64,000 nt of DNA from JAHECE01 sp963780675 (GTDB lineage Bacteria; Actinomycetota; Actinomycetes; Actinomycetales; JAHECE01). The DNA lies in the NCBI GenBank assembly GCA_963780675.1, contig CAWACR010000008.1, forward strand, positions 186,001-250,000, read 5' to 3'. A program made the translations under genes and the position numbers. The notes under the pieces were generated by a model. It was not told where the DNA came from. It saw only the letters and a program-made list of their open reading frames with translations, and did no database searches. Of the stretch, positions 29,001-37,000 are shown one piece after another (position 1 is the first letter of the stretch; each line of letters opens with the position of its first letter).

Positions 29001-30045
29001 CGTCGGCACGGCACCCGAGGCCGGGGACGACGCCGGGGCGACGCCCACCCCCGACTGGACCGAGTCGGGCGCTCCCTGGAAGGCCGTCGTCGCTCCGGCG
29101 GCGGTCGAGCCCGCCGGCACCGTGGCAGGGCCGACCGTCGGGTCCGCAGTGGTCGGGTCCGCAGTGGTCGGGTCGGAGACAGCCGGGTCGGACACCGCCC
29201 GGATGGAGCCGGTCGACGCCCAGCAGCGACCGATTGCCCTCGCAGCCGTAGCGCCGTCGACGGAGGCCGTGCAGCCCACCGCCGGTCCCGCCGCCCCCGT
29301 CCCGCCGCTCCGAACCCCGCCCGACCCGTCGACGTGGTCACCTGCAGCGCCGCCGCCGGCTGACGACGCCGTCCGCCCGCCGTTCGACTCTGTGCTGGGC
29401 GGCGCCGCTCCCCACGGCACGCCGCCGACGCACGCGAGGCCCCCGCACACCTCGGCGGACAAGCCCGGCGGGGGGGCGCGCACCGTCGGCCTCGCCGCGG
29501 CCGCCTCTGCCGGGGTGGCCGCACTCGGGAAGGCCGGCACAGCCGGCAAGGAGAGCCTGGGCAAGGCGGGGACCGCCTCCAAGGAGACCCTGGGGAAGGT
29601 CGGGACCGCCGGCAAGGAGACGTTCGGCAAGGCCGTCGTCACCGGGAAGGGCGCCGTCGGGCGGGCCGGTTCCGTCGTCCGGCAGGCCGCCACGCCCGAC
29701 CACCTCGGCGACGAGGCCGCGGAGGCGGCCCCGCAGCAGCCCGCGCCGGCCGAACGGGCGCCCGGGCTCTCTCCCTTCGTGGCGGAACCGGCCGGCCCGG
29801 CGCCGGCGGCCGATGCGCCGCCCAGCCGCGCCTTCGACCCCACGCCGTACGTCCTCGCGCTCATGCTGGCCCTGGTGCTCTTCGGCCTCATCGCCGCGGT
29901 GAACAACCTCCTGGGCGCCCGCTCGGCGCGCTCGGACCAGATGGACGAGCAGACCACCTCCAGCGTCACGGACACGTCGTCGTCCTCGCGCGCCGATCTG
30001 GCGCCGGGCGCCGTCGTCGTCCTCGCCCTGGCCGAACGCGGCTAG
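26092..30045 (+). CDS. murJ: MurJ lipid II flippase fused to a cytoplasmic pseudokinase
   Basis: MurJ moves lipid II across the membrane. The 1317-residue protein has a MurJ domain of about 14 helices (1-540; VSRVLGLVRNAVLA and NKLPNIIYMLVAGGVLNAV near the start), a linker, and a protein kinase-like domain (about 603-845) that lacks the catalytic set: the VAVK position reads DAVVLAG, HRD is replaced by HHLALRPS, and DFG is absent (VTGLGVDAAQ). A long Ala/Pro-rich region with tandem GKAGTAGKE-like units precedes one membrane helix (about 1253-1274) and a short outer tail. Mycobacterial MviN has the same MurJ-pseudokinase plan, where phosphorylation recruits an FHA protein. A GTG at 27865 with GGAGGTGG upstream could allow a separate kinase-like product. 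The start overlaps the DUF6049 stop. Confidence 0.9.
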   Translation: MTRGPRGGVAGSAALMFSGTAVSRVLGLVRNAVLALAITVNVAGVANAFSVANKLPNIIYMLVAGGVLNAVLVPQIVRAMRREDGGKDYVDRLLTVTGAVLAVLTVVLTAASSLLVSLYGSRLGDWFPVAVAFAFWCIPQLFFYGLYTILGQVLNARSSFGPYMWAPALNNVIAIIGLGIFIAVYGPSATSGGGDPGVWDPGRVALLAGTATLGVASQALILLVPLHRSGFRWSPRWGLRGTGLGSASRVAGWAFAALAVGQLGYLAVSNVAAAAATAGGGAADVAGNAAYDNAFLIYMLPQSLITVSLVTALFTRLSANAAAQDLGKVRGDLSLGLRVVGVFTVFATAALAVLALPIARIVLPTVTLPEAQSVANVTVAMLVGLSALGAWTLVQRVYYAFEDAKSLFWVQIPMAAIVAGGSLLGALVLEPRWWVAGAGLAMALSTIFGAVVAYLRLRLKLTTLDGSRVLRTHIRLALAAGAAALVGWGLLHLLGIGPGEDARMVVVLVGSLVRVVVVGIVMVAIYVFLLRRLDVEELDVLARPARRLLAGLGRRVRTMRRRSGGGPGAAATTPGTAAAPVSSASDGGGGDVSDARTEAPQIGQGTVLAGRYLLTEPLPTDVPGATGWRGRDQVLDREVDAVVLAGDTAEDALDAARRAALVDDPRLAHVLSVGTHDGASFVVTEVVRGPSLADLVAAGPLPPDQARALIGETAGALESARRRGVHHLALRPSVVHRTPDGQVLVTGLGVDAAQLAFAGGDYWASSRADAVGLVALLYVALTGRSPEVEVDDDGAHAGAPVTPPGDLVEGVPNDLDTLCVVTLGANDDGPYSPAELIRELAPWPDLVVSADRGETPGEGAPAAGAEAAGTGSRSAVRPGVAGLIRPRPGLRGIIRGGAVGAAATEAGDAVEAGDAVEAAAAGAAGGARVVEAAAEAAPLAPAPAPAEAAEAAELPAAPASDGSTRAWESIVGTAPEAGDDAGATPTPDWTESGAPWKAVVAPAAVEPAGTVAGPTVGSAVVGSAVVGSETAGSDTARMEPVDAQQRPIALAAVAPSTEAVQPTAGPAAPVPPLRTPPDPSTWSPAAPPPADDAVRPPFDSVLGGAAPHGTPPTHARPPHTSADKPGGGARTVGLAAAASAGVAALGKAGTAGKESLGKAGTASKETLGKVGTAGKETFGKAVVTGKGAVGRAGSVVRQAATPDHLGDEAAEAAPQQPAPAERAPGLSPFVAEPAGPAPAADAPPSRAFDPTPYVLALMLALVLFGLIAAVNNLLGARSARSDQMDEQTTSSVTDTSSSSRADLAPGAVVVLALAERG

Positions 30046-30157
30046 GCGTGGGGAACAACGCGCGGCGACGCGTGGTTGACTCCGCCGGCGCTCCGGGCTG
30101 CCTCACGCCGGCATCTCCCTGACACCCGAGACGAACGAACCCCCTCCGAGGAAGCTC

Positions 30158-31144
30158 ATGACCCTGGACCAGAACGTGCGCGACGTCGTCATCATCGGCT
30201 CCGGGCCCGCGGGCTACACGGCGGCCGTCTACGCGGCTCGGGCAAACCTGCGCCCGATCGTGTTCGCCGGCTCCGTCACGGCCGGCGGTGCCCTCATGAA
30301 CACCACCGAGGTCGAGAACTTCCCCGGCTTCCCGGAGGCGGTCCTGGGCCCGGACCTCATGGTCAAGATGCAGGAGCAGGCCGAGAAGTTCGGCGCAGAG
30401 GTGCTGTACGAGGACATCACCGAGGTCGACCTGACCGGCGAGGTGAAGACCGTCACCACGGGCGACGGCGACGTCTACACGGCCCGCGCCGTCATCCTGG
30501 CGACCGGCTCCGCCTACCGCGAGCTCGGCCTGGAGGAGGAGAAGACTCTCGGCGGGCACGGGGTGAGCTACTGCGCCACCTGCGACGGCTTCTTCTTCCG
30601 TGACCAGCACATCCTGGTGGTCGGCGGGGGTGACTCCGCGATGGAGGAGGCGACGTTCCTCACGCGGTTCGCCTCGAAGGTGACGATCGTCCACCGACGG
30701 GACGAGTTCCGGGCATCCAAGATCATGGTCGAGCGCGCCCTCGCGAACCCGAGGATCGACGTCGCCTGGAACAGCGTGGTGACGGCGATCCACGGCGAGA
30801 CCTCGGTGACCGGCGTCCGGATGCGCGACACCGTGACGGGCGAGGAACGCGACCTGGAGGCGACGGGCGTCTTCGTGGCGATCGGGCACCTCCCCCGCAC
30901 CGACCTCGTCAAGGGCCAGGTGGACCTCGACGAGGCGGGCTACATCCGCGTTGCGCACCCGACCACCGCGACCAACCTCACGGGGGTGTTCGCCTGCGGC
31001 GACGCCGTCGACCACCTGTACCGGCAGGCCGTGACCGCCGCCGGCACGGGGTGCGCCGCCGCCCTCGACGCCGAGCGCTACCTCGCCTCGCTCGAGGAGG
31101 CGGGCGCCGTCGCCGTCACCGAGCGGGCCGGAGCGGCCTCGTGA
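30158..31144 (+). CDS. trxB: Thioredoxin-disulfide reductase
   Basis: TrxB passes electrons from NADPH through FAD to thioredoxin. The 328-residue protein has the FAD loop IIGSGPAGYTAAVYAAR (residues 11-27), the redox pair in SYCATCDGFF (about 138-147), the NADPH loop VVGGGDSAMEEA (about 156-167) and the C-terminal FAD block GVFACGDAVD. Length and order are normal for the low-molecular-weight type. The ATG at 30158 has GAGGAAG upstream. trxA follows 53 bases later. Confidence 0.97.
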   Translation: MTLDQNVRDVVIIGSGPAGYTAAVYAARANLRPIVFAGSVTAGGALMNTTEVENFPGFPEAVLGPDLMVKMQEQAEKFGAEVLYEDITEVDLTGEVKTVTTGDGDVYTARAVILATGSAYRELGLEEEKTLGGHGVSYCATCDGFFFRDQHILVVGGGDSAMEEATFLTRFASKVTIVHRRDEFRASKIMVERALANPRIDVAWNSVVTAIHGETSVTGVRMRDTVTGEERDLEATGVFVAIGHLPRTDLVKGQVDLDEAGYIRVAHPTTATNLTGVFACGDAVDHLYRQAVTAAGTGCAAALDAERYLASLEEAGAVAVTERAGAAS

Positions 31145-31197
31145 GTGCGTCGTCCGGATCCCGTTGGACCATCCGCAAGCCAGGAAAGGGCCCCGAC

Positions 31198-31530
31198 ATG
31201 AGCACCCAGCACGTCACCGACGACACCTTCGCCACGGAGGTGCTCCAGGCCGCGGAGCCGGTCCTCGTGGACTTCTGGGCACCCTGGTGCGGACCGTGCC
31301 GCCAGGTGGCCCCGGTACTCGAGGAGATCGCCCGCGAGTACGCCGGCCGCCTCAAGGTCGTGAAGCTCAACACGGACGAGAACCCGGCCGTGACCAGGGC
31401 GTACGGCATCGTCTCGATCCCGACGCTGAACATCTACTCCGGCGGGGAGCTTCAGAAGTCGATCATCGGTGCGCGGCCCAAGCGCAGCATGGTCGCCGAG
31501 ATCGAGCCGTTCCTGACCGCCGGGCCCTGA
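31198..31530 (+). CDS. trxA: Thioredoxin
   Basis: Small cytosolic disulfide reductant and partner of TrxB. The 110-residue protein has the active site FWAPWCGPCRQ (about residues 26-36) and the cis-Pro loop IVSIPTLNIY. The ATG at 31198 has GGAAAGGG 8-15 bases upstream. A GC-rich hairpin follows the stop. Confidence 0.97.
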   Translation: MSTQHVTDDTFATEVLQAAEPVLVDFWAPWCGPCRQVAPVLEEIAREYAGRLKVVKLNTDENPAVTRAYGIVSIPTLNIYSGGELQKSIIGARPKRSMVAEIEPFLTAGP

Positions 31531-31543
31531 CTCTCGCCCCCTG

Positions 31544-31576
31544 CTGGCACGCCCCGCCCCGCGCCGGGCATGCCAG
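31544..31576 (+). terminator. Probable terminator after trxA
   Basis: CTGGCACGCCC (31544-31554) pairs with GGGCATGCCAG (31566-31576), one G-T-type mismatch, 11-base loop. It begins 14 bases after the trxA stop and 52 bases before the aminotransferase start. Confidence 0.55.
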
Positions 31577-31627
31577 ACTCGTCCTCTGGCGCGAACGAGT
31601 CGTGAACGGCGCGGCGAAGGGATCGGG

Positions 31628-32944
31628 ATGACGACGGACGGGCGGCCACGCAGCCCCGGTCGGGGAACCAGGCTGGACCCCTGGTTCGACTCGTACGCGG
31701 AGCGGGCCCACGGGATGCGGGCATCCGAGATCCGGGCCCTGTTCGCCGTCGCGAGCCGCCCGGAGGTCGTCTCCCTCGCCGGAGGCATGCCCTACATCAC
31801 GGGCCTGCCCATGGCGACGATCGCCGAGGCGACCGAGCGGCTCCTGCGGGAGCGCGGTGCCCAGGCCCTCCAGTACGGCTCCGGCCAGGGCGAGCCCGAG
31901 CTCCGCGAGCCGATCGTCGACGTCATGGACCTCGAGGGCGTCGAGGCCCACCCGGACGACGTCGTCATCACCACGGGCTCCCAGCAGGCTCTGGACATCG
32001 TCACGCGGATCTTCGTCGACCCCGGTGACGTCGTGGTCGCGGAGGCGCCGTCGTACGTCGGCGCGCTGGGCGTCTTCCGCTCCTACCAGGCCGACGTGGT
32101 CCACGTGCCCATGGACGAGGCGGGCTTGATCCCCGAGGCTCTGGACGAGGCGCTCCGCGCCCTTCGCGCGGCCAGACGGACCGTGAAGTTCATCTACACC
32201 GTTCCTAACTTCCACAACCCTGCGGGAGTGAGCCTCGCGGCCGACCGGCGCGCCGTCGTCGTCGACATCGCGGCACGCCACGGTGTCCTGATCCTCGAGG
32301 ACAACCCCTACGGGCTCCTCGGTTTCGACGGCGAGACGACGCCGGCGCTCCAGGGGCTGAACCCCGACGGCGTCGTCTACCTCGGCTCGTTCTCGAAGAC
32401 CTTCGCGCCCGGGTACCGCGTCGGGTGGGCGGTTGCGCCGCACGCCGTCCGGGAGCGCCTTGTCCTGGCGAGCGAGTCCTCGATCCTGTGCCCGTCGATG
32501 ATGAGCCAGCTCTCCATCGCCACGTACCTCCGGACGTGCGACTGGCGGGGGCAGATCAAGATCTACCGGGAGCTCTACCGCGAGCGCCGGGACGCGATGG
32601 TCGAGGCCCTGGCGGAGTTCCTGCCCGACTGCACGTGGACCGTCCCGGAGGGCGGCTTCTACACCTGGGTGAGACTTCCGGATGGGCTCGACGCGAAGGA
32701 CATGCTGCCCCGCGCCGTGACCGCGCGCGTCGCCTACGTACCGGGCACGGCCTTCTACGCCGACGGCCAGGGTTCGACGCACGCCCGTCTCTCGTACTGC
32801 TATCCCACCCCGGACCGGATCCGGGAGGGGGTGCGCCGGCTCGCCGGCGTCGTGACCGGGGAGCGCGAGCTCGTGGAGATGTTCGGCACCGGCGGAGGAG
32901 GCCGGACACGCGGCGTCCAGGGTCCTCGTCCCGACCAGGAGTGA
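31628..32944 (+). CDS. PLP-dependent aminotransferase (class I/II, 2-aminoadipate aminotransferase-like)
   Basis: The 438-residue protein has the fold-type I aminotransferase core: YGSGQGEPELREPI near residue 80, TTGSQQALDIVTRIF, TVPNFHNPAG near 195-205, and the PLP lysine in LGSFSKTFAPGYRVGW (about residue 258). An acidic EDNPYGLL precedes it. There is no N-terminal GntR domain, so it is an enzyme and not a MocR regulator. It lies between trxA and the ligase gene; with the latter it may supply or modify an amino acid, but the substrate is not evident. The stop is 7 bases before the next start. Confidence 0.85.
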   Translation: MTTDGRPRSPGRGTRLDPWFDSYAERAHGMRASEIRALFAVASRPEVVSLAGGMPYITGLPMATIAEATERLLRERGAQALQYGSGQGEPELREPIVDVMDLEGVEAHPDDVVITTGSQQALDIVTRIFVDPGDVVVAEAPSYVGALGVFRSYQADVVHVPMDEAGLIPEALDEALRALRAARRTVKFIYTVPNFHNPAGVSLAADRRAVVVDIAARHGVLILEDNPYGLLGFDGETTPALQGLNPDGVVYLGSFSKTFAPGYRVGWAVAPHAVRERLVLASESSILCPSMMSQLSIATYLRTCDWRGQIKIYRELYRERRDAMVEALAEFLPDCTWTVPEGGFYTWVRLPDGLDAKDMLPRAVTARVAYVPGTAFYADGQGSTHARLSYCYPTPDRIREGVRRLAGVVTGERELVEMFGTGGGGRTRGVQGPRPDQE

Positions 32945-32951
32945 GCCAGGC

Positions 32952-33947
32952 GTGAAGAAGGAGAGCATGGTGTCTCAGGACGACAGGGGGCGCGGCCTCG
33001 AGGTCCTCGTCCTCTCGGGGGGCATCTCGCACGAGCGTGACGTCTCGATCCGATCGGGTCGTCGGGTGGCCGAGGCGCTGCGCGACCAGGGCATCGGTGT
33101 CCAGGTGCACGACGTCGACGCCGACCTGATCCCCTCCCTGGAGCGGGTGCGGCCCGACGTCGTGTGGCCGATCCTCCACGGGGAGACCGGGGAGGACGGC
33201 TCGATCCGTGACCTGCTGGACCTCGTCGGCGTCGCCTACGTGGGCACCGGGGCGGCGGGGAGCCGGATCGCCTGGAGCAAGCCGATCGCGAAGTCGGTCG
33301 TAGCCGCCGCCGGGCTCGCCACGCCCGCGTCAGTCGCCTTCCCGCAGCAGCTGTTCCGGGAGCTCGGGGCCAAGGCGGTCCTGCGGCTGGTGCTGGCGCA
33401 GATGTCGCTCCCGGTGGTGGTGAAGCCGGCCTCGGGCGGTTCCGCACTGGGCGTGACCCTCGTCACGACCGAGGCCCAGCTCCCCCACGCGATGGTGAAC
33501 TGCTTCTCGTACGGTGACACCGCCCTGATCGAGGAGGCGGCCCTCGGCGTCGAGCTCGGGGTGAGCGTCGTCGACCTCGGGGACGGCCCCCAGGCCCTTC
33601 CCCCTGTCGAGGTCCGGACCGACGACGGACCCTACGACTTCGACGCCCGCTACAACCCGGGGCGCTCGGAGTATTTCGTCCCCGCTCGGCTGGACCCGGA
33701 CCAGACCAGGGCCGCCACGGATGCCGCGATCCGTGCGCACCAGGCGCTCGGCCTGCGGCACATCTCCCGGACCGACCTCATCCTCGACACGGCAGGCACG
33801 CCCTGGTTCCTCGAGGTCAACACGGCGCCCGGAATGACCGAGACGTCTCTGCTCCCCATGGCGGCCCAGGCAACGGGGCGGCCGTTGGGTGAGCTCTACC
33901 GCGCGATCGTCGAGGCCGCGCGGCTCGACGCCACCCGACCTCGCTGA
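32952..33947 (+). CDS. D-alanine--D-alanine ligase family protein (ATP-grasp)
   Basis: The 331-residue protein has the three Ddl regions: VLVLSGGISHERDVSI at the start, the WPILHGETGEDGSI loop, the ATP-grasp segment LPVVVKPASGGSALGV, and the metal and product-binding end FLEVNTAPGMTETSLLPM. Ddl joins two D-alanines for peptidoglycan precursors. Actinomycetes usually have another ddl elsewhere, so this copy next to parB may have a different amino acid preference; that is inference. The start is GTG 32952; ATG 32967, preceded by AAGGAG, is a good alternative. It converges on parB. Confidence 0.85.
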   Translation: MKKESMVSQDDRGRGLEVLVLSGGISHERDVSIRSGRRVAEALRDQGIGVQVHDVDADLIPSLERVRPDVVWPILHGETGEDGSIRDLLDLVGVAYVGTGAAGSRIAWSKPIAKSVVAAAGLATPASVAFPQQLFRELGAKAVLRLVLAQMSLPVVVKPASGGSALGVTLVTTEAQLPHAMVNCFSYGDTALIEEAALGVELGVSVVDLGDGPQALPPVEVRTDDGPYDFDARYNPGRSEYFVPARLDPDQTRAATDAAIRAHQALGLRHISRTDLILDTAGTPWFLEVNTAPGMTETSLLPMAAQATGRPLGELYRAIVEAARLDATRPR

Positions 33948-33968
33948 GTCGACCCGCCCTGTACCGCC

Positions 33969-35063
33969 TCAGCCTTCGGTGACCTCGGCGATACCCGGCT
34001 CGCCCGGGGTGAGGATGCCGAGGATCCGGTTGAGGTCCTCGACCGTCGCGAACTCGATCGCGATGCGCCCCTTGCGCTGACCCAGCGCCACGCGCACCCG
34101 TGTGTCGAACCGGTCGGAAAGTCGCGAGGCGAGGTCGCCGAGCGCGCCGTCGTGCTCGCCCGGCTGGGCCCGACGCCGCAGGGGTGGTCGGCTCGTACCG
34201 TCGCCGAGGGCGACGATCTCCTCCGTGGCGCGGACGCTCAGGCCCTCGGCCACGATCCGCTGCGCGAGCCGCTCCATCGCGGCGCCGTCGGGCAGGCCCA
34301 GAAGGGCCCGGGCGTGTCCGGCGGAGAGCACGCCGGCCGCGACGCGGCGCTGGACGGTCGGCGGGAGCTTGAGCAGGCGAATCGTGTTCGAGATCTGTGG
34401 CCGCGAACGGGCCACGCGGGACGCCAGCTCCTCGTGGGTGCAGGCGAAGTCCTCCAGGAGCTGCTGGTACGCCGCAGCCTCCTCCAGCGGGTTGAGCTGG
34501 ACGCGGTGGAGGTTCTCGAGCAGGGCGTCGCGAAGCATGTCGCCGTCAGCGGTGAGCCGCACGATGGCGGGGACCGTCTCGAGCCCGGCTCGCTGGGCGG
34601 CGCGCCAGCGCCGTTCGCCCATGATCAACTCGAAGGGCGCGCCGTCGCCCGGCTGCTCCGTTGGCCGCACGACGACCGGTTGGAGCACGCCGACCTCGCG
34701 CACGGAGCTCGCGAGCTCGTCGAGGTCGTCGTCATCGAAGACCTGACGTGGCTGGCGGGCGTTCGGTGCGATCAACGCGACGGGGATCTCGGCGAAGCGG
34801 GCGCCGGGCACCGGGAGGAGCGCGCCGTCGTCGTCCGCTGCCGTTCCGAGGACGCCACCGCCTGCCGTGGTGTCGTCGGCGGGTGTCCTCGGGGGCCGAT
34901 CGTTCGGACCCGTACCGGTATCGCCGGGCTCGGCCGTTGCCACGGCCGCTCGCCCGACGTGGTCGGGGAAGAAGACGTCGACGGGGCGTTCCATGCCCTC
35001 CATGGGACCGCTGGGGATCAGCGCGCCCAGCCCGCGCCCGAGACCGCGCCGCTTGTCCGTCAT
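33969..35063 (-). CDS. parB: Chromosome-partitioning protein ParB
   Basis: ParB is a CTP-dependent clamp that loads at parS and spreads on nearby DNA. The 364-residue protein begins with GLGRGLGALIP, then has a Pro/Asp-rich stretch to about 85, the N-terminal CTP-binding domain with IMGERRWRAAQRAG and ALLENLHRVQLNPLEEA, the HTH that reads parS (about 215-275) and the C-terminal dimerisation domain (about 310-364). Its start overlaps the parA stop. Five parS-like sites lie upstream within 8 kb. Confidence 0.97.
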   Translation of the reverse strand: MTDKRRGLGRGLGALIPSGPMEGMERPVDVFFPDHVGRAAVATAEPGDTGTGPNDRPPRTPADDTTAGGGVLGTAADDDGALLPVPGARFAEIPVALIAPNARQPRQVFDDDDLDELASSVREVGVLQPVVVRPTEQPGDGAPFELIMGERRWRAAQRAGLETVPAIVRLTADGDMLRDALLENLHRVQLNPLEEAAAYQQLLEDFACTHEELASRVARSRPQISNTIRLLKLPPTVQRRVAAGVLSAGHARALLGLPDGAAMERLAQRIVAEGLSVRATEEIVALGDGTSRPPLRRRAQPGEHDGALGDLASRLSDRFDTRVRVALGQRKGRIAIEFATVEDLNRILGILTPGEPGIAEVTEG

Positions 35064-36214
35064 TCGTGGTCCCCCGCGCCGGCCGGTGCTGCTCCGTCGG
35101 GCCGTGTGGTTGCGCCCGCTGCGTTGGCCGACCGCGCGACAGACCCGTCCTGGCCTGCGACTTTACTTCGCGTTGACCTCTCAGCAGGACGGCGCGACGC
35201 ATCCGCCGCGCCGTCCTGCGGCACAGGAAGGCCGGCCCCGCGGTAGGCGATCTCCCGCGCTGCTGACAGGTAGGCCAGGGCACCGCTGGACCCGGGGTCG
35301 TAGGTCAGGACGGTCTGGCTGTAGCTCGGGGCTTCCGAGACGCGGACCGACCGCGGGATGTGTGTCGCGAGCGTCGAGGTCGGGAAGTGCTGCCGGACCT
35401 CGTCCGCGACCTGGTGCGCCAGGTTGGTCCGACCGTCGAACATCGTCAGCACGATGGTGGAGACCTGCAGGTCCGGGTTGAGGTGTCGCCGAATCAGGTC
35501 GATGTTCCGGAGCAGCTGGCTCAGGCCCTCGAGGGCGTAGTACTCGCACTGGATCGGGATGAGGACCTCACGGCCGCAGACGAAGGCGTTGACGGTCAGG
35601 AGGCCGAGGCTCGGCGGGCAGTCGATCAGCACGTAGTCGAACCGGGGTTCACCGCGCTGCTCAGCGTTGGCAAGGTAGTGGTCGACGGCGGCCCGCAGGC
35701 GCCCCTCACGATTCGGGAGATCCACGAGTTCGATCTCCGCGCCCGAGAGGTCGATCGTGGCCGGCGCACCGTATAGACCCATCACGGCGTCGCACCGCTG
35801 CACCACGTCAGCGAGCGGGACGTCATTGACCAGGACGTCATAGATCGAGGGCACGCCGGCGTGATGCTCGATGCCGAGCGCCGTGGATGCGTTGCCCTGG
35901 GGGTCGTTGTCGATGACCAGGACCCGCAGACCTGCCTGGGCCAGCGACGCCGCGATGTTCACCGTCGTCGTCGTCTTGCCGACGCCGCCCTTCTGGTTCG
36001 CGATCGTGATGACGCGAGTGCCCGGGGGGGCCGGGAAGCGCCGGCCGCGAAGCGCGATCCGCCGCTTGGCGTCCTGGGCGAGCTGAGCAGCGAGGGGTGT
36101 CGACTCGTCCGTGGTGGGGAGGGCGTCGATCAGAGCGGTGCGGCCGCCGTCGTCGTGGGGTGATGTTTCACGTGAAACAGGGGTTGCCGTAGCCGTGTTG
36201 GGCTCGCTGGTCAC
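35060..36214 (-). CDS. parA: Chromosome-partitioning ATPase ParA
   Basis: ParA is the Walker-type ATPase that moves ParB-parS complexes. The 384-residue protein has a variable N-terminus (1-75) and the deviant Walker A motif IANQKGGVGKTTTTVNIA near residue 85, then VLVIDNDPQGNAST, and the DYVLIDCPPSLGLLTVNA switch block. The GTG at 36214 is chosen because GGAGG lies 8 bases upstream. A perfect parS lies inside its own 5' coding sequence, encoding PVSRETS. Normally rsmG lies directly upstream; here 5.5 kb separate them. Confidence 0.96.
   Translation of the reverse strand: MTSEPNTATATPVSRETSPHDDGGRTALIDALPTTDESTPLAAQLAQDAKRRIALRGRRFPAPPGTRVITIANQKGGVGKTTTTVNIAASLAQAGLRVLVIDNDPQGNASTALGIEHHAGVPSIYDVLVNDVPLADVVQRCDAVMGLYGAPATIDLSGAEIELVDLPNREGRLRAAVDHYLANAEQRGEPRFDYVLIDCPPSLGLLTVNAFVCGREVLIPIQCEYYALEGLSQLLRNIDLIRRHLNPDLQVSTIVLTMFDGRTNLAHQVADEVRQHFPTSTLATHIPRSVRVSEAPSYSQTVLTYDPGSSGALAYLSAAREIAYRGAGLPVPQDGAADASRRPAERSTRSKVAGQDGSVARSANAAGATTRPDGAAPAGAGDHE
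36164..36179. promoter_or_regulatory. parS site 1 (inside parA 5' coding sequence)
   Basis: TGTTTCACGTGAAACA, a perfect match to the 16-base parS palindrome. ParB would load here. Confidence 0.95.
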
Positions 36215-36342
36215 AGCGCAATCCTCCAGAGGTTGGTACCGGAGCAGCGTAGTTGGCTCCGCGGGGTCCGCTCGTTCGGCGTCCACAGGCGGCAGGTCAC
36301 CCCCGCGTGTCGCGCCGTCGTTCGGGGGCGGGTTCGCCGCTT

Positions 36343-36358
36343 CGTTTCACGTGAAACA
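36343..36358. promoter_or_regulatory. parS site 2
   Basis: CGTTTCACGTGAAACA, one change from consensus at the outer base; the 14-base core GTTTCACGTGAAAC is complete. It lies about 130 bases upstream of parA. Confidence 0.92.
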
Positions 36359-36693
36359 CCCGCTGGATGGCGCTCTCCACCGGGTCCGGCGCGCATGTTC
36401 TGGGCGGTGGGACGCGGGGCCCGGAGGCTCGGCCGCTGTGCCTCGTGGGTCGATGCCGCCCAAGGCTGCGAGCGTGCAGAAGGCCGTCGCTGGACGCTTC
36501 AGCGACCAGCACTCGTCATCGCCGCTGGTCGACGTTGCTAAGAACCGTGCTGTCTCGGGTCGATGCGATCAGCGCAGACGTCGCTGCTGTGCATGAGCGC
36601 ATCGATCGGGAAACGGATCGCCCGTTCCGTTGAAGCGGTCGGGTGCCTGGATCAGATCCCCGGGGTCGGGGACGGGAGCGATTGCCCCCGGTT

Positions 36694-37000
36694 GCGACGT
36701 CCGAGGTCCGGTTCAACATCACCCGGTTCCCGACGCCGGCGCATCTGGCGCCGTGGGTCCGGTTCGCGTCTGGTGTCTCGGAGTTCGCCGGCCCCAAGCA
36801 GGGCAGCGCGGGCACAGGGCACGGCAACGACTACCCGGTCCGGGTGCTGGACGAGGCCGAGTCGGCGTGGGCGTGGGCGTGGGCGTGGGCGTGGGCCGAA
36901 CGTGCCCCCGATTTCTGCGAGCGTCCCCGGCGCATCGCCCGGCGCTCTGGAGCCAAGCGTGCGATCGTCACCCGCGGCCGAAGCGCCTCTATGGTCGTCT
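36694..37000 (+). pseudogene. IS110-family transposase C-terminal remnant
   Basis: One frame reads NITRFPTPAHLAPWVRFASG, then EFAGPKQGSAGTGHGN and RRIARRSGAKRAIV, matching the C-terminal transposase_20-type domain of IS110/IS116/IS902 transposases (FPTAxHLASWAG...ESAGK...GN...RRGKKRAIVAV). The N-terminal DEDD catalytic domain is missing. A GTGGGC repeat has replaced part of a helix by WAWAWAWA. The frame decays after about nt 37000. So this is a dead fragment. Confidence 0.7.
36867..36896 (+). repeat. GTGGGC hexanucleotide repeat, five copies
   Basis: Five exact head-to-tail copies of GTGGGC inside the IS110 remnant, encoding alternating Trp-Ala. A slippage expansion in non-functional sequence is the simplest reading. 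Confidence 0.9.

Noticed and set aside
36867..36896. Coding repeat of a surface protein
   Set aside because: It lies in a transposase remnant and is a simple hexamer expansion.
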